DNA of 64,000 bases, from the NCBI GenBank assembly GCA_964451255.1, contig CAYVHL010000002.1, forward strand, positions 310,001 to 374,000, in the 5' to 3' direction. Position 1 is the stretch's first letter. Every line of letters starts with the position of its first letter. This DNA comes from JAHBTB01 sp964451255 (GTDB lineage: Bacteria > Armatimonadota > Fimbriimonadia > Fimbriimonadales > Fimbriimonadaceae). A program made the position numbers and the translations under genes. Shown piece after piece: positions 35,640-45,078 of the stretch. A model generated the notes under the pieces. The model did not search any database, was not told where the DNA came from, and worked only from the letters and a program-made list of their open reading frames with translations.

Positions 35640-38188
35640 GGTATGGCGGCCAAAGCGTCAAGGCGCAGTCCTGCGACCGGGTCGACCCGCACCAGGCTGA
35701 TGTCGGTCACCCAGTCGTCATCTGCCAGCGGGATGAAGACGGCCGAGACGCCTTCGTTTCGGGGAGTGAGTCCCGTGGGCTTCTCGTCGTGTTCGGCGCG
35801 GACGTCTTGGCCATAGACGAGGTTTCGGGCAACGGTCTTTCCCGATCGGAGACGGACTTGGATCCTGCCTACCTCTCGCCCCTCGGCCACTCGGGCGAAG
35901 CAGTCGACACCGACGATAAGTGCCTTGGCGGCCCGGCCCACCGTCCATGTCCGCCCCGAGGGCCATTTGCTGGACTCTTCCGAAATTGGGGACTGGAGGC
36001 CTTTGCCGTCAAACACTTCCAGCTGGTACGGCCCGACCGAGATCAGTCTAAGGTGCTTGACGCCTTCCGGCACTAGGGACCGGGCGTTGGTCGCCTGCAG
36101 AGGTCTGGCCGGTGACAGCATGAGTCTTCTCAAAACTGCCGCTGGATCATAGCCAAGGTTGCCTGGCTTGTCCTCCCGGCCCGACCAGGCGTAGTCGGAT
36201 GCGGCGACGTACGCCGCGAACTGATCGAAGTTACGCAGGGTGTTGCCTTGATTTGATGTGTAACCAGCCCAAGTCGTCGTCAGCAACCCGGCGTCTATGG
36301 ACTTCGCGGCCAGAGCCTGACCGCGAACGTTGTCAAGGTCGTACCACGGCGACGCGACGGGGACCATGCCCGCCTGCTTCCACAGCTTAAGGGACGTGTA
36401 GGCGGCAGGGTCCGGGTTGCCCACATAGTGCCAGTCCGCGACCATCGTCCCCGACGACAGCACTGACCGGCGTTCCTTTGCCACAGCGACGCTTGGCGCG
36501 TTGGTGGCGTCGGGCGCCTCACCCGGCGCGAGGGCCATGTCGCCCCAGAGCATCGGCGTGACCTGAAGCTTCTTGGCCAGACCCATCAGAAAGGTCAACT
36601 GCTTCTTCCACCTGGCCGTCGTATGGGCGGGGTCTTTGTCCGCTCCCAACATGTCCACTTCGTCGAGACCGAAGTGGACAGCCCTTGGGTGAAGCGCTTG
36701 GACGACCTCGATCCATAGGCTGGCCAGCAATTCTTGTGTTCGCGGCTTGTCAGGGTCGACGGCATATGGTTGGTTCGGGTCCAGGCAGATGTCGCGGTTG
36801 CGGTTGTTGGCGAAGAGCCACTCGCAATGGCCGAAGCTTTGAACGAGGGGGATCGGCTCGATTCCGGCTCGTCTGTAGCGTTCGAAGAGGGCGACAAGGT
36901 CGGCTTTTTTCATCGTCTCGTCGGTGGCGATGCCCGGAGTTGCGTCCCAGTTCGTCCGTTCACACTGCAAAACGACGTGGTTGAACTTGAGGGGGCCGAG
37001 CACGTCCCGGATGAGGGTGCTTTGGTAGGCCAATGCCTCCGGTCCCACGAACATATGGACGCCGCGCCAGCCGAGGGTCGGCCAATCCTTGATGACGCCG
37101 ACCGGTAACCGCAACCTGCCGTTCACCGGCCTTGCGAGCATCCCAAGGGTGCGAAAGGCGTTCCGCAATCCCAGTTCGTCGCGCGAGCGGACGCGGATCG
37201 CGGGCTTCTGGTCGCGGATCTCAAGGACATAACCCTCTGGGGGAAGGCTGGTGTCACCGGACCGGGCTTCGACGACGCTGGTGGCACCGTCAGTGGGCCG
37301 GCTCCACTCCCAGAGCCTTGCCCAAGCCTTGGCCGCGTCCTCAAAGCCGACTTTGGCCAGGTTCGGGCCGTCGACCATCCAGACAGAAGAACACTCGACG
37401 AAGCCGACCCCGGTCTGGACGGACTTCGGGGTGGGAAGGACAGGCAAGGGATCGGCCTTCGGGTCGAACTCCTTGACGGTGTCGCCCGGCGATGCCCGTT
37501 CTGTCTTGGGCGGCGGCAACGTAAACGCTTCGGGCTTCCTCAGGAACTTGTAATCCAGGTGGACAGTCACGGTCTTGCCTGGTCGGAGCTCGATGCCGCT
37601 TGCCCCCAGCCACCATGTGTCGGTGTCGTCAGTCCAGCCCCTGGCGGCGCTCCTCCCGTCGAGGACGATCATCTCGGCCACGTCGCTGCTCACTTGCATC
37701 CTGGCCGGGGCAGCGTCGAACGTCCAGTGCCTGCTCGATCCCAATATGCGCCTGGGGACGTCGAACAAAGTGTCAAGTGGGGTCATCGAGACGACCGACT
37801 TGCCGTCTCCGACTTGCCCGCTCCCGAAGACGGTGGCCCAAAGTTGGCCCGTCGTCAGTTCGAGGTAAGCGGTCTCAGGGCCGGACCAGTCGAAGGAAAA
37901 ATCGACCGTGCAACCGTCCGTTCGGGGAGTCATGATGCCGAGGGCGTGGACATGGTCGCCCGGGGAGTCCCACGTGACCGTGACGGTGCCGTCGTCATTG
38001 CGGGCCAGTTTGGCCGGGCCGTATGTCGAACTGAAGTACCCCTTCGTCCAGCCCTTTGCGTAGTACTGGAACCCCGAACGCTGGATCAAGGGGACGCCAG
38101 AGACACTCACGCTCAAACCGCTTCCGGGTTGGAAGGAGACGTTGAGCCCTGACTGGGATACGGCTGCGGCGAGCGCGAGCCAGACCAT
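35636..38188 (-). CDS. GH20-like beta-N-acetylhexosaminidase, exported
   Basis: 850 residues. After a short hydrophobic N-terminus there is a beta-sandwich region (about 20-240), a GH20b-like domain (PTPKSVQTGVGF), then the TIM barrel from DWPTLGWRGVHMFVG. The catalytic Asp-Glu pair is in HFGLDEVDML near residue 510. GLLTTTWAGYTSNQGNT and SDYAWSG complete the barrel. The C-terminal 150 residues form a beta domain. Function: removal of terminal GlcNAc or GalNAc from glycans, peptidoglycan fragments or chitin. Nine bases after the preceding serine hydrolase; stop overlaps the next gene. Confidence 0.88.
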   Translation of the reverse strand: MVWLALAAAVSQSGLNVSFQPGSGLSVSVSGVPLIQRSGFQYYAKGWTKGYFSSTYGPAKLARNDDGTVTVTWDSPGDHVHALGIMTPRTDGCTVDFSFDWSGPETAYLELTTGQLWATVFGSGQVGDGKSVVSMTPLDTLFDVPRRILGSSRHWTFDAAPARMQVSSDVAEMIVLDGRSAARGWTDDTDTWWLGASGIELRPGKTVTVHLDYKFLRKPEAFTLPPPKTERASPGDTVKEFDPKADPLPVLPTPKSVQTGVGFVECSSVWMVDGPNLAKVGFEDAAKAWARLWEWSRPTDGATSVVEARSGDTSLPPEGYVLEIRDQKPAIRVRSRDELGLRNAFRTLGMLARPVNGRLRLPVGVIKDWPTLGWRGVHMFVGPEALAYQSTLIRDVLGPLKFNHVVLQCERTNWDATPGIATDETMKKADLVALFERYRRAGIEPIPLVQSFGHCEWLFANNRNRDICLDPNQPYAVDPDKPRTQELLASLWIEVVQALHPRAVHFGLDEVDMLGADKDPAHTTARWKKQLTFLMGLAKKLQVTPMLWGDMALAPGEAPDATNAPSVAVAKERRSVLSSGTMVADWHYVGNPDPAAYTSLKLWKQAGMVPVASPWYDLDNVRGQALAAKSIDAGLLTTTWAGYTSNQGNTLRNFDQFAAYVAASDYAWSGREDKPGNLGYDPAAVLRRLMLSPARPLQATNARSLVPEGVKHLRLISVGPYQLEVFDGKGLQSPISEESSKWPSGRTWTVGRAAKALIVGVDCFARVAEGREVGRIQVRLRSGKTVARNLVYGQDVRAEHDEKPTGLTPRNEGVSAVFIPLADDDWVTDISLVRVDPVAGLRLDALAAIP

Positions 38189-38197
38189 GGCCGGAGT

Positions 38198-39598
38198 CTA
38201 CTCGGGCAGCTTCGAAAGGCGGATCAGGCGGCCCGCCTTGTCCACCAAAAAGGTGAACCGGGCTCTAGCCTTCTCGCCGACCAACTCGTAGTACACGTCG
38301 GTGTCGTCGCCGTTCTTGTCCTCGCCTAGATAAATGAGCGTGAGCAGTTTGCCGAAGCCGCTCTTGAAGGCGAACTTTTGCGGCGTGCCCCTGGTCGTCC
38401 CGAGCAGAGCGCGCAGTTCCTCGCCGAGCAGGTCGGGATCGAGCTTCTTGGCGGGGAAGTCGTCCAGTGCGTCCAGGAGCTTGAAGGTTCGGGCCTTGTC
38501 GGGGTCTGGCAACGGAGCGAACTTCCTGACCACGACGTGCTTTAGATAGTGCTTGGCGACCTGGTCGGCCAGAGAGGCGAGGTTCAGGCCCGCTTCATTT
38601 GTCAGGATGATGACGCTCAACCTCTCTTCCGGATAGCGGCTGATCTGCGCGCTTTGGCCGTAAGTGTTGCCGCCGTGCTGGACGAGTGGTTGCCCCCACG
38701 CCTTGCCCAGAAACCATCCAAAGCCATAGGGGTAAGTCCTGCCTTCGCTGAGCATGACCGGCTGCCAAGCCTGGCTCACACCGGGGAACTTGCCTTGGGA
38801 CAGCGCGACCGTCCATTTGGCCATATCCGGCCCGGTCGAGAGGATCGCCCCGGCGGCGAACGCCGAACCCGGCCTGAGCACCTCTGAGTTGCGGTGGCTC
38901 TTGCCCACCCAAACGTAACCGGACGCGCGGTTTGGAATGATAGTGGGGACACTCTGGATGTAGGAACTGGTCATCCCCACCGGCTTGAAAATGGTTTCCT
39001 GGACGTTCTTCGCCCACGACTTTTTGGTCAGCTTCTCGATGATCAGCCCGGCGACCAGATAACCCGCGTTACTGTAGCTCCAGGCCTGCCCAGGCGTGAA
39101 GTCCAAGGGCCGCTTTTTGGCAAGCTCGAACATCTCTTTGGGCTCGTAATCGTTGCGCATGTTGACTCCGAGGCCGAGGTATTCGAAGAGGCCGGAGGTG
39201 TGGCTGAGGCACTGGCGGACGGTAACGGGTTTGATTGCATCTGGCAAGTCGTCGAAGAACTTGGACAAGGGATCGTCGAGGGCCAACTTGCCTTCACCCA
39301 CCAATTTGAGGACGAGCGTCGAGGTGAACTGCTTTGTGACGCTCCCGATCTCGAACACGGTGTCCGGCGTCGCCTTTGTCTGGGTCTCCAGGTTCTCATA
39401 ACCGTAGGCCTGGCTCCGCAAGGTGTGCCCGTCTTGTACGACCGTGAGGGAGAGGCCAGGGACGTGTGCCGCGTCCATGTACTTCTGCACGGTCTGGTCG
39501 ACTTCGTCGGCCCGAGCTTGGTGAGCAAAGACGACGAGGCTGACGAGCAGGAGCGGGTGGAGGCGGGTTCTCACTCCCAAGCTTACGGACGGCTTCAC
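38198..39598 (-). CDS. Secreted class C beta-lactamase-like serine hydrolase
   Basis: 466 residues from GTG 39598, with a signal peptide (LLLVSLVVFAHQARA). All three active-site motifs are present: SVTK (Ser86-Lys89), YSNAGY and the late HGGNTYG. A C-terminal domain of about 110 residues follows, as in many serine hydrolases of the beta-lactamase family. Likely a periplasmic D-amino-acid peptidase or esterase. It lies 9 bases after the VanW gene. Together with VanW and GH20 it suggests a cell-wall or glycopeptide-related operon. Confidence 0.9.
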   Translation of the reverse strand: MKPSVSLGVRTRLHPLLLVSLVVFAHQARADEVDQTVQKYMDAAHVPGLSLTVVQDGHTLRSQAYGYENLETQTKATPDTVFEIGSVTKQFTSTLVLKLVGEGKLALDDPLSKFFDDLPDAIKPVTVRQCLSHTSGLFEYLGLGVNMRNDYEPKEMFELAKKRPLDFTPGQAWSYSNAGYLVAGLIIEKLTKKSWAKNVQETIFKPVGMTSSYIQSVPTIIPNRASGYVWVGKSHRNSEVLRPGSAFAAGAILSTGPDMAKWTVALSQGKFPGVSQAWQPVMLSEGRTYPYGFGWFLGKAWGQPLVQHGGNTYGQSAQISRYPEERLSVIILTNEAGLNLASLADQVAKHYLKHVVVRKFAPLPDPDKARTFKLLDALDDFPAKKLDPDLLGEELRALLGTTRGTPQKFAFKSGFGKLLTLIYLGEDKNGDDTDVYYELVGEKARARFTFLVDKAGRLIRLSKLPE

Positions 39599-39607
39599 GC
39601 CGCCGTT

Positions 39608-40348
39608 CTACCTGTCCTGGTCCCGCCGCTCGAGGACGCGCTCCATGACCGGGTAGGTGTCGTGGGAGAGCAACTCGGTCTTGCCTCCGATGTCACGATA
39701 GGTCGTGACGTCGTAGCCGGCCTTGCCGGGGTTGCGCACTCGGATCCGTGGCCCGTCGCCATAGGTGAACTCCGTCGGCTTCGTCGTGCGATGGACGTCG
39801 GCGCGAACCCGCACTTCCGGGGGATCGACCGGCCCATCGATCCAGATGTGCAACGCGCTTCCCGCTGCCGAGCCGTGGATGGTCACCGGCTGTTTGTAGG
39901 GGTTGCGGAACCTCAGGTCGATATTCGGGTAGGCGACCGCCGCGTCTCGGCCGGGGGCGACGTAGTCCGGCGCGTGGTAGTGGCTGTGCCTCTCGACGAT
40001 CTCCATGCCCGCGAGGAGGGCGGCGTTGTAGAGGGTGGTGCTGGTCTGGCAGACACCGCCGCCGAACGCATCGACGAGCATGCCGCCGAAGCTCACCGGC
40101 GCCTTACGGTATCCACGGTCTTGCGTCCAGCTTCCAAGCGTCTCGTTGAAGGAGAACGTCTCGCCCGCGCCGACGACCGTCCCGTCAAGCCGGTGGAGGG
40201 CCAGGCTGGCGTTGTGGCGTTGCGCCATGTTCCTCAGTTCGATCGGCGTGGCGTACTCGCCGATCTCGCGGTCGGGGCGTCGCCCCGCGCTGAGGCCGAG
40301 GGCACCGGCTCCGGCGACTCCGGCCACGAGGATGGCGACCGCTTTCAC
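39608..40348 (-). CDS. VanW family protein
   Basis: 246 residues with an N-terminal hydrophobic segment (AVAILVAGVAGAGALGLSAG) that may anchor it. The VanW core is complete: GETFSFNETLGSWTQDRGY, GGGVCQTSTTLYNAALLAG and ERHSHYHAPDYV. VanW proteins occur with glycopeptide-resistance and cell-envelope genes, but their reaction is not settled. ATG 40348 overlaps the stop of the alpha-2-macroglobulin gene. A single domain without the usual G5 domain or peptidoglycan-binding repeats. Confidence 0.92.
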   Translation of the reverse strand: MKAVAILVAGVAGAGALGLSAGRRPDREIGEYATPIELRNMAQRHNASLALHRLDGTVVGAGETFSFNETLGSWTQDRGYRKAPVSFGGMLVDAFGGGVCQTSTTLYNAALLAGMEIVERHSHYHAPDYVAPGRDAAVAYPNIDLRFRNPYKQPVTIHGSAAGSALHIWIDGPVDPPEVRVRADVHRTTKPTEFTYGDGPRIRVRNPGKAGYDVTTYRDIGGKTELLSHDTYPVMERVLERRDQDR

Positions 40349-43300
40349 TGCGGGCTCACCTTCAGCTTGCCGGTTCCCGTCCTGACGACCATACCTGGGT
40401 CATACATGGGGAACGCGTCGGCGGGAGGCGCGAAGCACAGCCCGGGGGACTCTGCTCGGACGGCGTATTCGAGCACGTGCTCGCCTGGAGGCAGGTCGCT
40501 GGCGAAATAGGTCGTGCGGTCGTCGCGGTAGTCGGCGCCGACCCACCAGTAACCCCAGTCGCTGGATCCGTCGAGAGTCCGGTCGAGTTCGACAGTCCTG
40601 GCGTTGCTCGGCACGTAGTCGTCGATCGCGACATAGCGGAGTGCGACCTTGTTGCGCACGACCAGGCGGACGCGGAACACCTCGCCCGACCTGAACTCGG
40701 TGCTGGCGTCCCTCGCGGGGACCAACCGTCGCTGGCCGTCGACCATGCCAACCTCCATCCGGTGATAGCTCCGCTCGATAGAGAACCCGCTGGACAACGC
40801 CAGCGGCTTGGCGTCCGGGTCGTAGACGGTGCTCTTGAAATCTAGGGCGAACGCGGCGGTTCCACCACCGGCCGCCCTGACCTGAAGTTTGTTCCGACCG
40901 GACTTCAATCCCGCAATCGGGACTCGGAGCACGGTCGACCGGTCAAGGGGCGCCTTACCAACGAGGTTCCCGTTGACCAAGAACTCCGACTGGCCTACCC
41001 CGACCTTCTCGGGATGTGCCTGCAGGTACCGGGCGATCGCGGTGACGGACTGGTTGATGGACCATGTGTTCACCAGGCTCTGCTTGACCGGTGGAGCGGC
41101 AAGGCGATAGAGGACGTCCTTGGTCGTCTGGGAGTCCGGCTCGATCTCGACCAAGGCGAGCGCGACCGTCTCGGTGTTGTCCCAGGCGGACCCTTCGGCG
41201 GCGCTCCGTGGCGCGGCTCCTTCCAGCCTCTTCAGCCATTTGGGCAGTTCTGCTTTCGCTCGGGCCGCGACCGAGGGGTCGGACGACGAGGTCAGTCGGT
41301 GGTAGGCCAGCGCGACCCAGGCGACGCTGTCCTTGTCGAGGCCCCCCTGCACCTTGTCGACACCGACCGCCAGACTGGCGTCTATGGCGGTGAGGAGTTC
41401 TTTCTGTGGGGTGTGCGCGGCCAACGCGGCGACAAGCTGGAGCCGCGCCTTCGCTTCCCACTCGTCACGCGGCGGCGTGGTCAGCGTCTTCAAACCCCAG
41501 GCGACGTCTTCCTTCGGCCAGTCCTGCGGTACGGCCACACCTGCATCGCTCAGGGTGCGGAAGCCGTCGAGTGCGACCGCAGTTACCCACGGACTGGGCA
41601 GGTCGTTGCGGAACCACCCCCAGCCGCCGCCGTAACCGCGCATGTCGCGCAACCGGGCGAAGCCTTGCCTGAGGATCTTGTCGACCTTCTCGCTCAAGTC
41701 GGCGTCCTGGTATCCCGCGGCCTGGAGGGCGTTGCGTGTCACGGCGGCGGACACCATCCGACTCAGGGTCTGCTCGACGCAACCATAGGGATAGTCGACC
41801 AGTCGGTCGACGTTGGCGAGCATTGTGCCGGCCAATCCCGGTGCGATCCTGGCCTCCAAGACCCCGGTCGCCGTTTGTGGGAGGACGTCTAAATCGAACG
41901 ACGCCTCGGAGGCCTGTCCCTCGCCCCCGACGATCCCGCCCGCGTGCCAGTACTCCGGCCTGCCGTTCGTCCGGACAGGGAACGTCATTTCGACCGCGTC
42001 TGCAGGGCCCTGCCTCGACTGGGCGGTGACCTTCACCTTCGCGGTGCCGGGGCCCCCCGCTTCAAGGGGCCATGACACGACCTTGGAACTGTTAGGCTTG
42101 ACTTGCTGGGTCAGGCGGGTCTCGCCTTTGGTCTTCGCGTCACCCAACGTGAGCCACAGGTCGACGTCCATCTGGTTGTCGGTGGTGTTGGTCACGGTAG
42201 CCGAGACCTGCTGGGTGTCGGCCTGGGTCATGAAGGGCGGCAGGCTCAGGCGCACCATCAGATCTTGGGTGGCGACGACCGACGCTTTGCCCTTTCCGAC
42301 GGCAGCTTCACTGGTGACCGCGCACGCGGTCGCCCGCCAATCCGTGACGTTGTCGGGCAATCGGACGGTCACCGACGCCGTGCCGTCGGCCCCGGTGCGC
42401 ATCTGGGCCGACCAGAACGCGGTGTCCTTGAACACGCGCCGGACCTTCATGTCGGGAGGACTCTTGTCACCGCCGTCGAAGTAGATGGCAGGGAACGACC
42501 ACGTCGTCTGGACGCTCGACCATCGGGCGGGCCAGAAGGTCTCACGAGGGTCGTTGTGGTCTTCCTTGATCGCATAGACCGCTTCGTCCACGACCGAAAA
42601 CGCTAGGCTCGCGGAGACAGGCCCGCCGTGGTCGTCGGTCGTCTTGACCTGATACGTGACGTCTTCGCCCGGCTTGACTTTGTTCCGGTCGGACGTGACG
42701 GAGACGTTGACGCTCTTCCCCCGGTCGCCGATCCGGACGTCCTGTTGCGCCATTTGGAACCGCAGTGCCTTTACCCGGCAAACGGAGACACTCGCGCCCT
42801 GCGGGGTCGCAGCGAGGCTGGGCAAATCGACTTCTGCTAGTTCGGCGTCCATGGGGACGACCTTCGTCCACTTCACGGAGTCGGTCTCCAGCGTCACGAG
42901 CACCGTGGCGCCGGGCTCGTCGGTCCGGACATAAGCCTTTGGCGAATCGGCGGTCTTGTACGCCTTTTTGTCTAGTTCGAGGCTCACGAACCCTTGGTCA
43001 GGGCGCTCCGCGCCGCCTGGCACCCAGAAGTACAGGGTGTCCTCAACCCTTCTGCCATGAGAGTCGTCGCAGGCGAGTAAGACCGAGTAGTCGCCGGGCT
43101 TGTCCGGTGTGAAGTCGAGGGTCGCTCGGCCCGTGCTGTCCAGAACCGCAGTCTGGACGGCATAGTTGGTCTTCACCGTCCGATAATCCTGCCCATCCTC
43201 AGCTTCCTGGGCAGTCCGCTCGTAGTTCGCCCTCGTTATAGTGGCGGTGACTCTGCCAGTGGCCGGAGATTGGGATTCTCTTCCACGGGCGTCCATCCTT

Positions 43301-45078
43301 ATGTGGAAGGGCTTGCCGACGCTTCCGGCGTAGTCGTCGGTACTGGCGACAAGCTTCAGGTCGCCTTGGTAGACGTTGAACGAGCCGCTTCCCGAGTAGT
43401 ATCTATCGCCTGTCCCGGTCACATCGACGCTGACCTTGAAGATCTCCGAGTCAGGCGGTGACGTTGGCCAGTCCTGGTGGTTTTGATTGGGTGCCTTGTA
43501 TGTCGTGTCGACGTCCATCACCGCACGCCCGTTGTCGTCGGTCGTCAGCTTCTGCGACTTGACGTATTCGCTGTACTCGTCTGGTATCGACGACCCATAG
43601 GCCTCGTCCTCCCAGTACTGCGGCTGCCGATAAACCTGTGCGTTGATCGTCGCGCCGACGGCCGGTTCGCCTGTGTATGTCGTCACCGTCACAGTCACCG
43701 GCACTCGGTCGCCACGATAATGGGTCCCCTTGTTGGCGGCGACTTGGATGTTGTATTCGGGCTTCCGGTACTCGGCGACGGGGAAGAAGTGGCTGTCCGA
43801 CCAGTCGCCGCTCGTCAGCGTGATCTCGTAGTCCCCGGTCGGCGATTCGTTCTCAATCTGGAACTCACCGTCGACAGTGCCGTCCACACCAACGGTTTTG
43901 GAGAGCGTCCCAACCGTCTCCCCGTCAGGGCCGCGTAGTTGCACTTCCACTTGGGAGAGCGTCGAAGGCCCGTATCCGGCGTCCTGAGGGTGGCGGATGA
44001 ACGACTTGAAGTGGACGGTGTCACCCGGGCGGTAGACCGGCCGGTCCGTGACCGTCCATGCGACGTCTTTGTGAGCCTCGGATTGCGGGTACCACCAAGT
44101 GTAGGCGTGCGAATCGCCCGCCTCCGCCATCATCAGCTGCTGGTGCTGCTTGTCGTCCCGGGCGGCGGGAATGTCGAACGTCGCCAAGCCGTCGGCGTCA
44201 GTCGTCCCGACAGCCTTGATCCCGTTGTCGGAGACGAGGGTGAGCGAAACGCCTTGACGAGGTCTTCCAGTGCGAAGGTCGACAGCCCAGGCGGTGCCAT
44301 GACCGTCACCAGACTTTGTCACCAAGCCAAGGTCGGTGACGGTGAACCAAAAGTAACGGTCAAAGCCCTTGGACGAGACCTTGCCCATGTAGACGCCTTT
44401 TTCGAGCCTGGGAACCTTGACCTTGGTGGTGAACGACCCTTCCAGGTCGATCATGTCCGGTTCGAACGTGTCGGTCGCCACGACAGGGCCAACCCCTGTC
44501 TCCTGGGCGTTCTTGGGGTTGCGGTTCCTTGTGACCGCGGTCAACACGTCGGCCAGGCTGTGGGCGTCCTGGATGCGCTTCGGCTCTACCCGCCGCACCT
44601 CCAAACTGAGCTTGCGGTCGACAAGGAGCCCGCTCGACTGGATGGCAATCTCCTGATCGGGAAGAAAGACAGGGTTGTCCAGGCTGAACTCGATGGAAGG
44701 CGGCCTGGCTATCGCCTCGAAGTCCAGTTCGTTGGTCCCGCCCTCCGTGACCGCGACCATGCGCTTTTGCACGTCGTGAGCCGTGCCTCGGACATAGACC
44801 GAGTACATGCCGACTGGTAGTCGACGAAAACTGAAGGTGCCGTCGGCCTTTGTCCGGACGGTGTAGTCCTTGAACTTGTAGTCCTCCTCGTCGCGGTACT
44901 CGGGCGAGAACGTGACAAAGGCGTTCGGCAACGCCTTCTTGTTCTCAAACATGGTCACCTTGCCGGTGACCGGGGTGACCGCCACCTCCTTGGTCGTTCC
45001 GAACGCCATGAGCGCGCAGACGAGAGCGACAGCGAGCATCAACGCGAAAACAGCGGCGCGGCCTTCAGGTCGTGGCAA
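40345..45078 (-). CDS. Bacterial alpha-2-macroglobulin protease trap
   Basis: 1577 residues with an N-terminal signal anchor (AAVFALMLAVALVCALMAFG). It contains MG repeats, an early carboxypeptidase-like beta domain (ADGTFSFRRLPVGMYSVYV), the macroglobulin segment VTDRPVYRPGDTVHFKSFIR, the A2M core around VRLPDNVTDWRATACAVTSE, and the thioester sequence YPYGCVEQTLSRM (Cys1100 to Gln1103). Such proteins sit in the periplasm and covalently trap proteases that cross the outer membrane. The thioester is intact. E. coli pairs this gene with pbpC; here the neighbours are VanW and serine hydrolases. Its start overlaps the preceding membrane protein gene by 14 bases. Confidence 0.95.
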   Translation of the reverse strand: MPRPEGRAAVFALMLAVALVCALMAFGTTKEVAVTPVTGKVTMFENKKALPNAFVTFSPEYRDEEDYKFKDYTVRTKADGTFSFRRLPVGMYSVYVRGTAHDVQKRMVAVTEGGTNELDFEAIARPPSIEFSLDNPVFLPDQEIAIQSSGLLVDRKLSLEVRRVEPKRIQDAHSLADVLTAVTRNRNPKNAQETGVGPVVATDTFEPDMIDLEGSFTTKVKVPRLEKGVYMGKVSSKGFDRYFWFTVTDLGLVTKSGDGHGTAWAVDLRTGRPRQGVSLTLVSDNGIKAVGTTDADGLATFDIPAARDDKQHQQLMMAEAGDSHAYTWWYPQSEAHKDVAWTVTDRPVYRPGDTVHFKSFIRHPQDAGYGPSTLSQVEVQLRGPDGETVGTLSKTVGVDGTVDGEFQIENESPTGDYEITLTSGDWSDSHFFPVAEYRKPEYNIQVAANKGTHYRGDRVPVTVTVTTYTGEPAVGATINAQVYRQPQYWEDEAYGSSIPDEYSEYVKSQKLTTDDNGRAVMDVDTTYKAPNQNHQDWPTSPPDSEIFKVSVDVTGTGDRYYSGSGSFNVYQGDLKLVASTDDYAGSVGKPFHIRMDARGRESQSPATGRVTATITRANYERTAQEAEDGQDYRTVKTNYAVQTAVLDSTGRATLDFTPDKPGDYSVLLACDDSHGRRVEDTLYFWVPGGAERPDQGFVSLELDKKAYKTADSPKAYVRTDEPGATVLVTLETDSVKWTKVVPMDAELAEVDLPSLAATPQGASVSVCRVKALRFQMAQQDVRIGDRGKSVNVSVTSDRNKVKPGEDVTYQVKTTDDHGGPVSASLAFSVVDEAVYAIKEDHNDPRETFWPARWSSVQTTWSFPAIYFDGGDKSPPDMKVRRVFKDTAFWSAQMRTGADGTASVTVRLPDNVTDWRATACAVTSEAAVGKGKASVVATQDLMVRLSLPPFMTQADTQQVSATVTNTTDNQMDVDLWLTLGDAKTKGETRLTQQVKPNSSKVVSWPLEAGGPGTAKVKVTAQSRQGPADAVEMTFPVRTNGRPEYWHAGGIVGGEGQASEASFDLDVLPQTATGVLEARIAPGLAGTMLANVDRLVDYPYGCVEQTLSRMVSAAVTRNALQAAGYQDADLSEKVDKILRQGFARLRDMRGYGGGWGWFRNDLPSPWVTAVALDGFRTLSDAGVAVPQDWPKEDVAWGLKTLTTPPRDEWEAKARLQLVAALAAHTPQKELLTAIDASLAVGVDKVQGGLDKDSVAWVALAYHRLTSSSDPSVAARAKAELPKWLKRLEGAAPRSAAEGSAWDNTETVALALVEIEPDSQTTKDVLYRLAAPPVKQSLVNTWSINQSVTAIARYLQAHPEKVGVGQSEFLVNGNLVGKAPLDRSTVLRVPIAGLKSGRNKLQVRAAGGGTAAFALDFKSTVYDPDAKPLALSSGFSIERSYHRMEVGMVDGQRRLVPARDASTEFRSGEVFRVRLVVRNKVALRYVAIDDYVPSNARTVELDRTLDGSSDWGYWWVGADYRDDRTTYFASDLPPGEHVLEYAVRAESPGLCFAPPADAFPMYDPGMVVRTGTGKLKVSPQ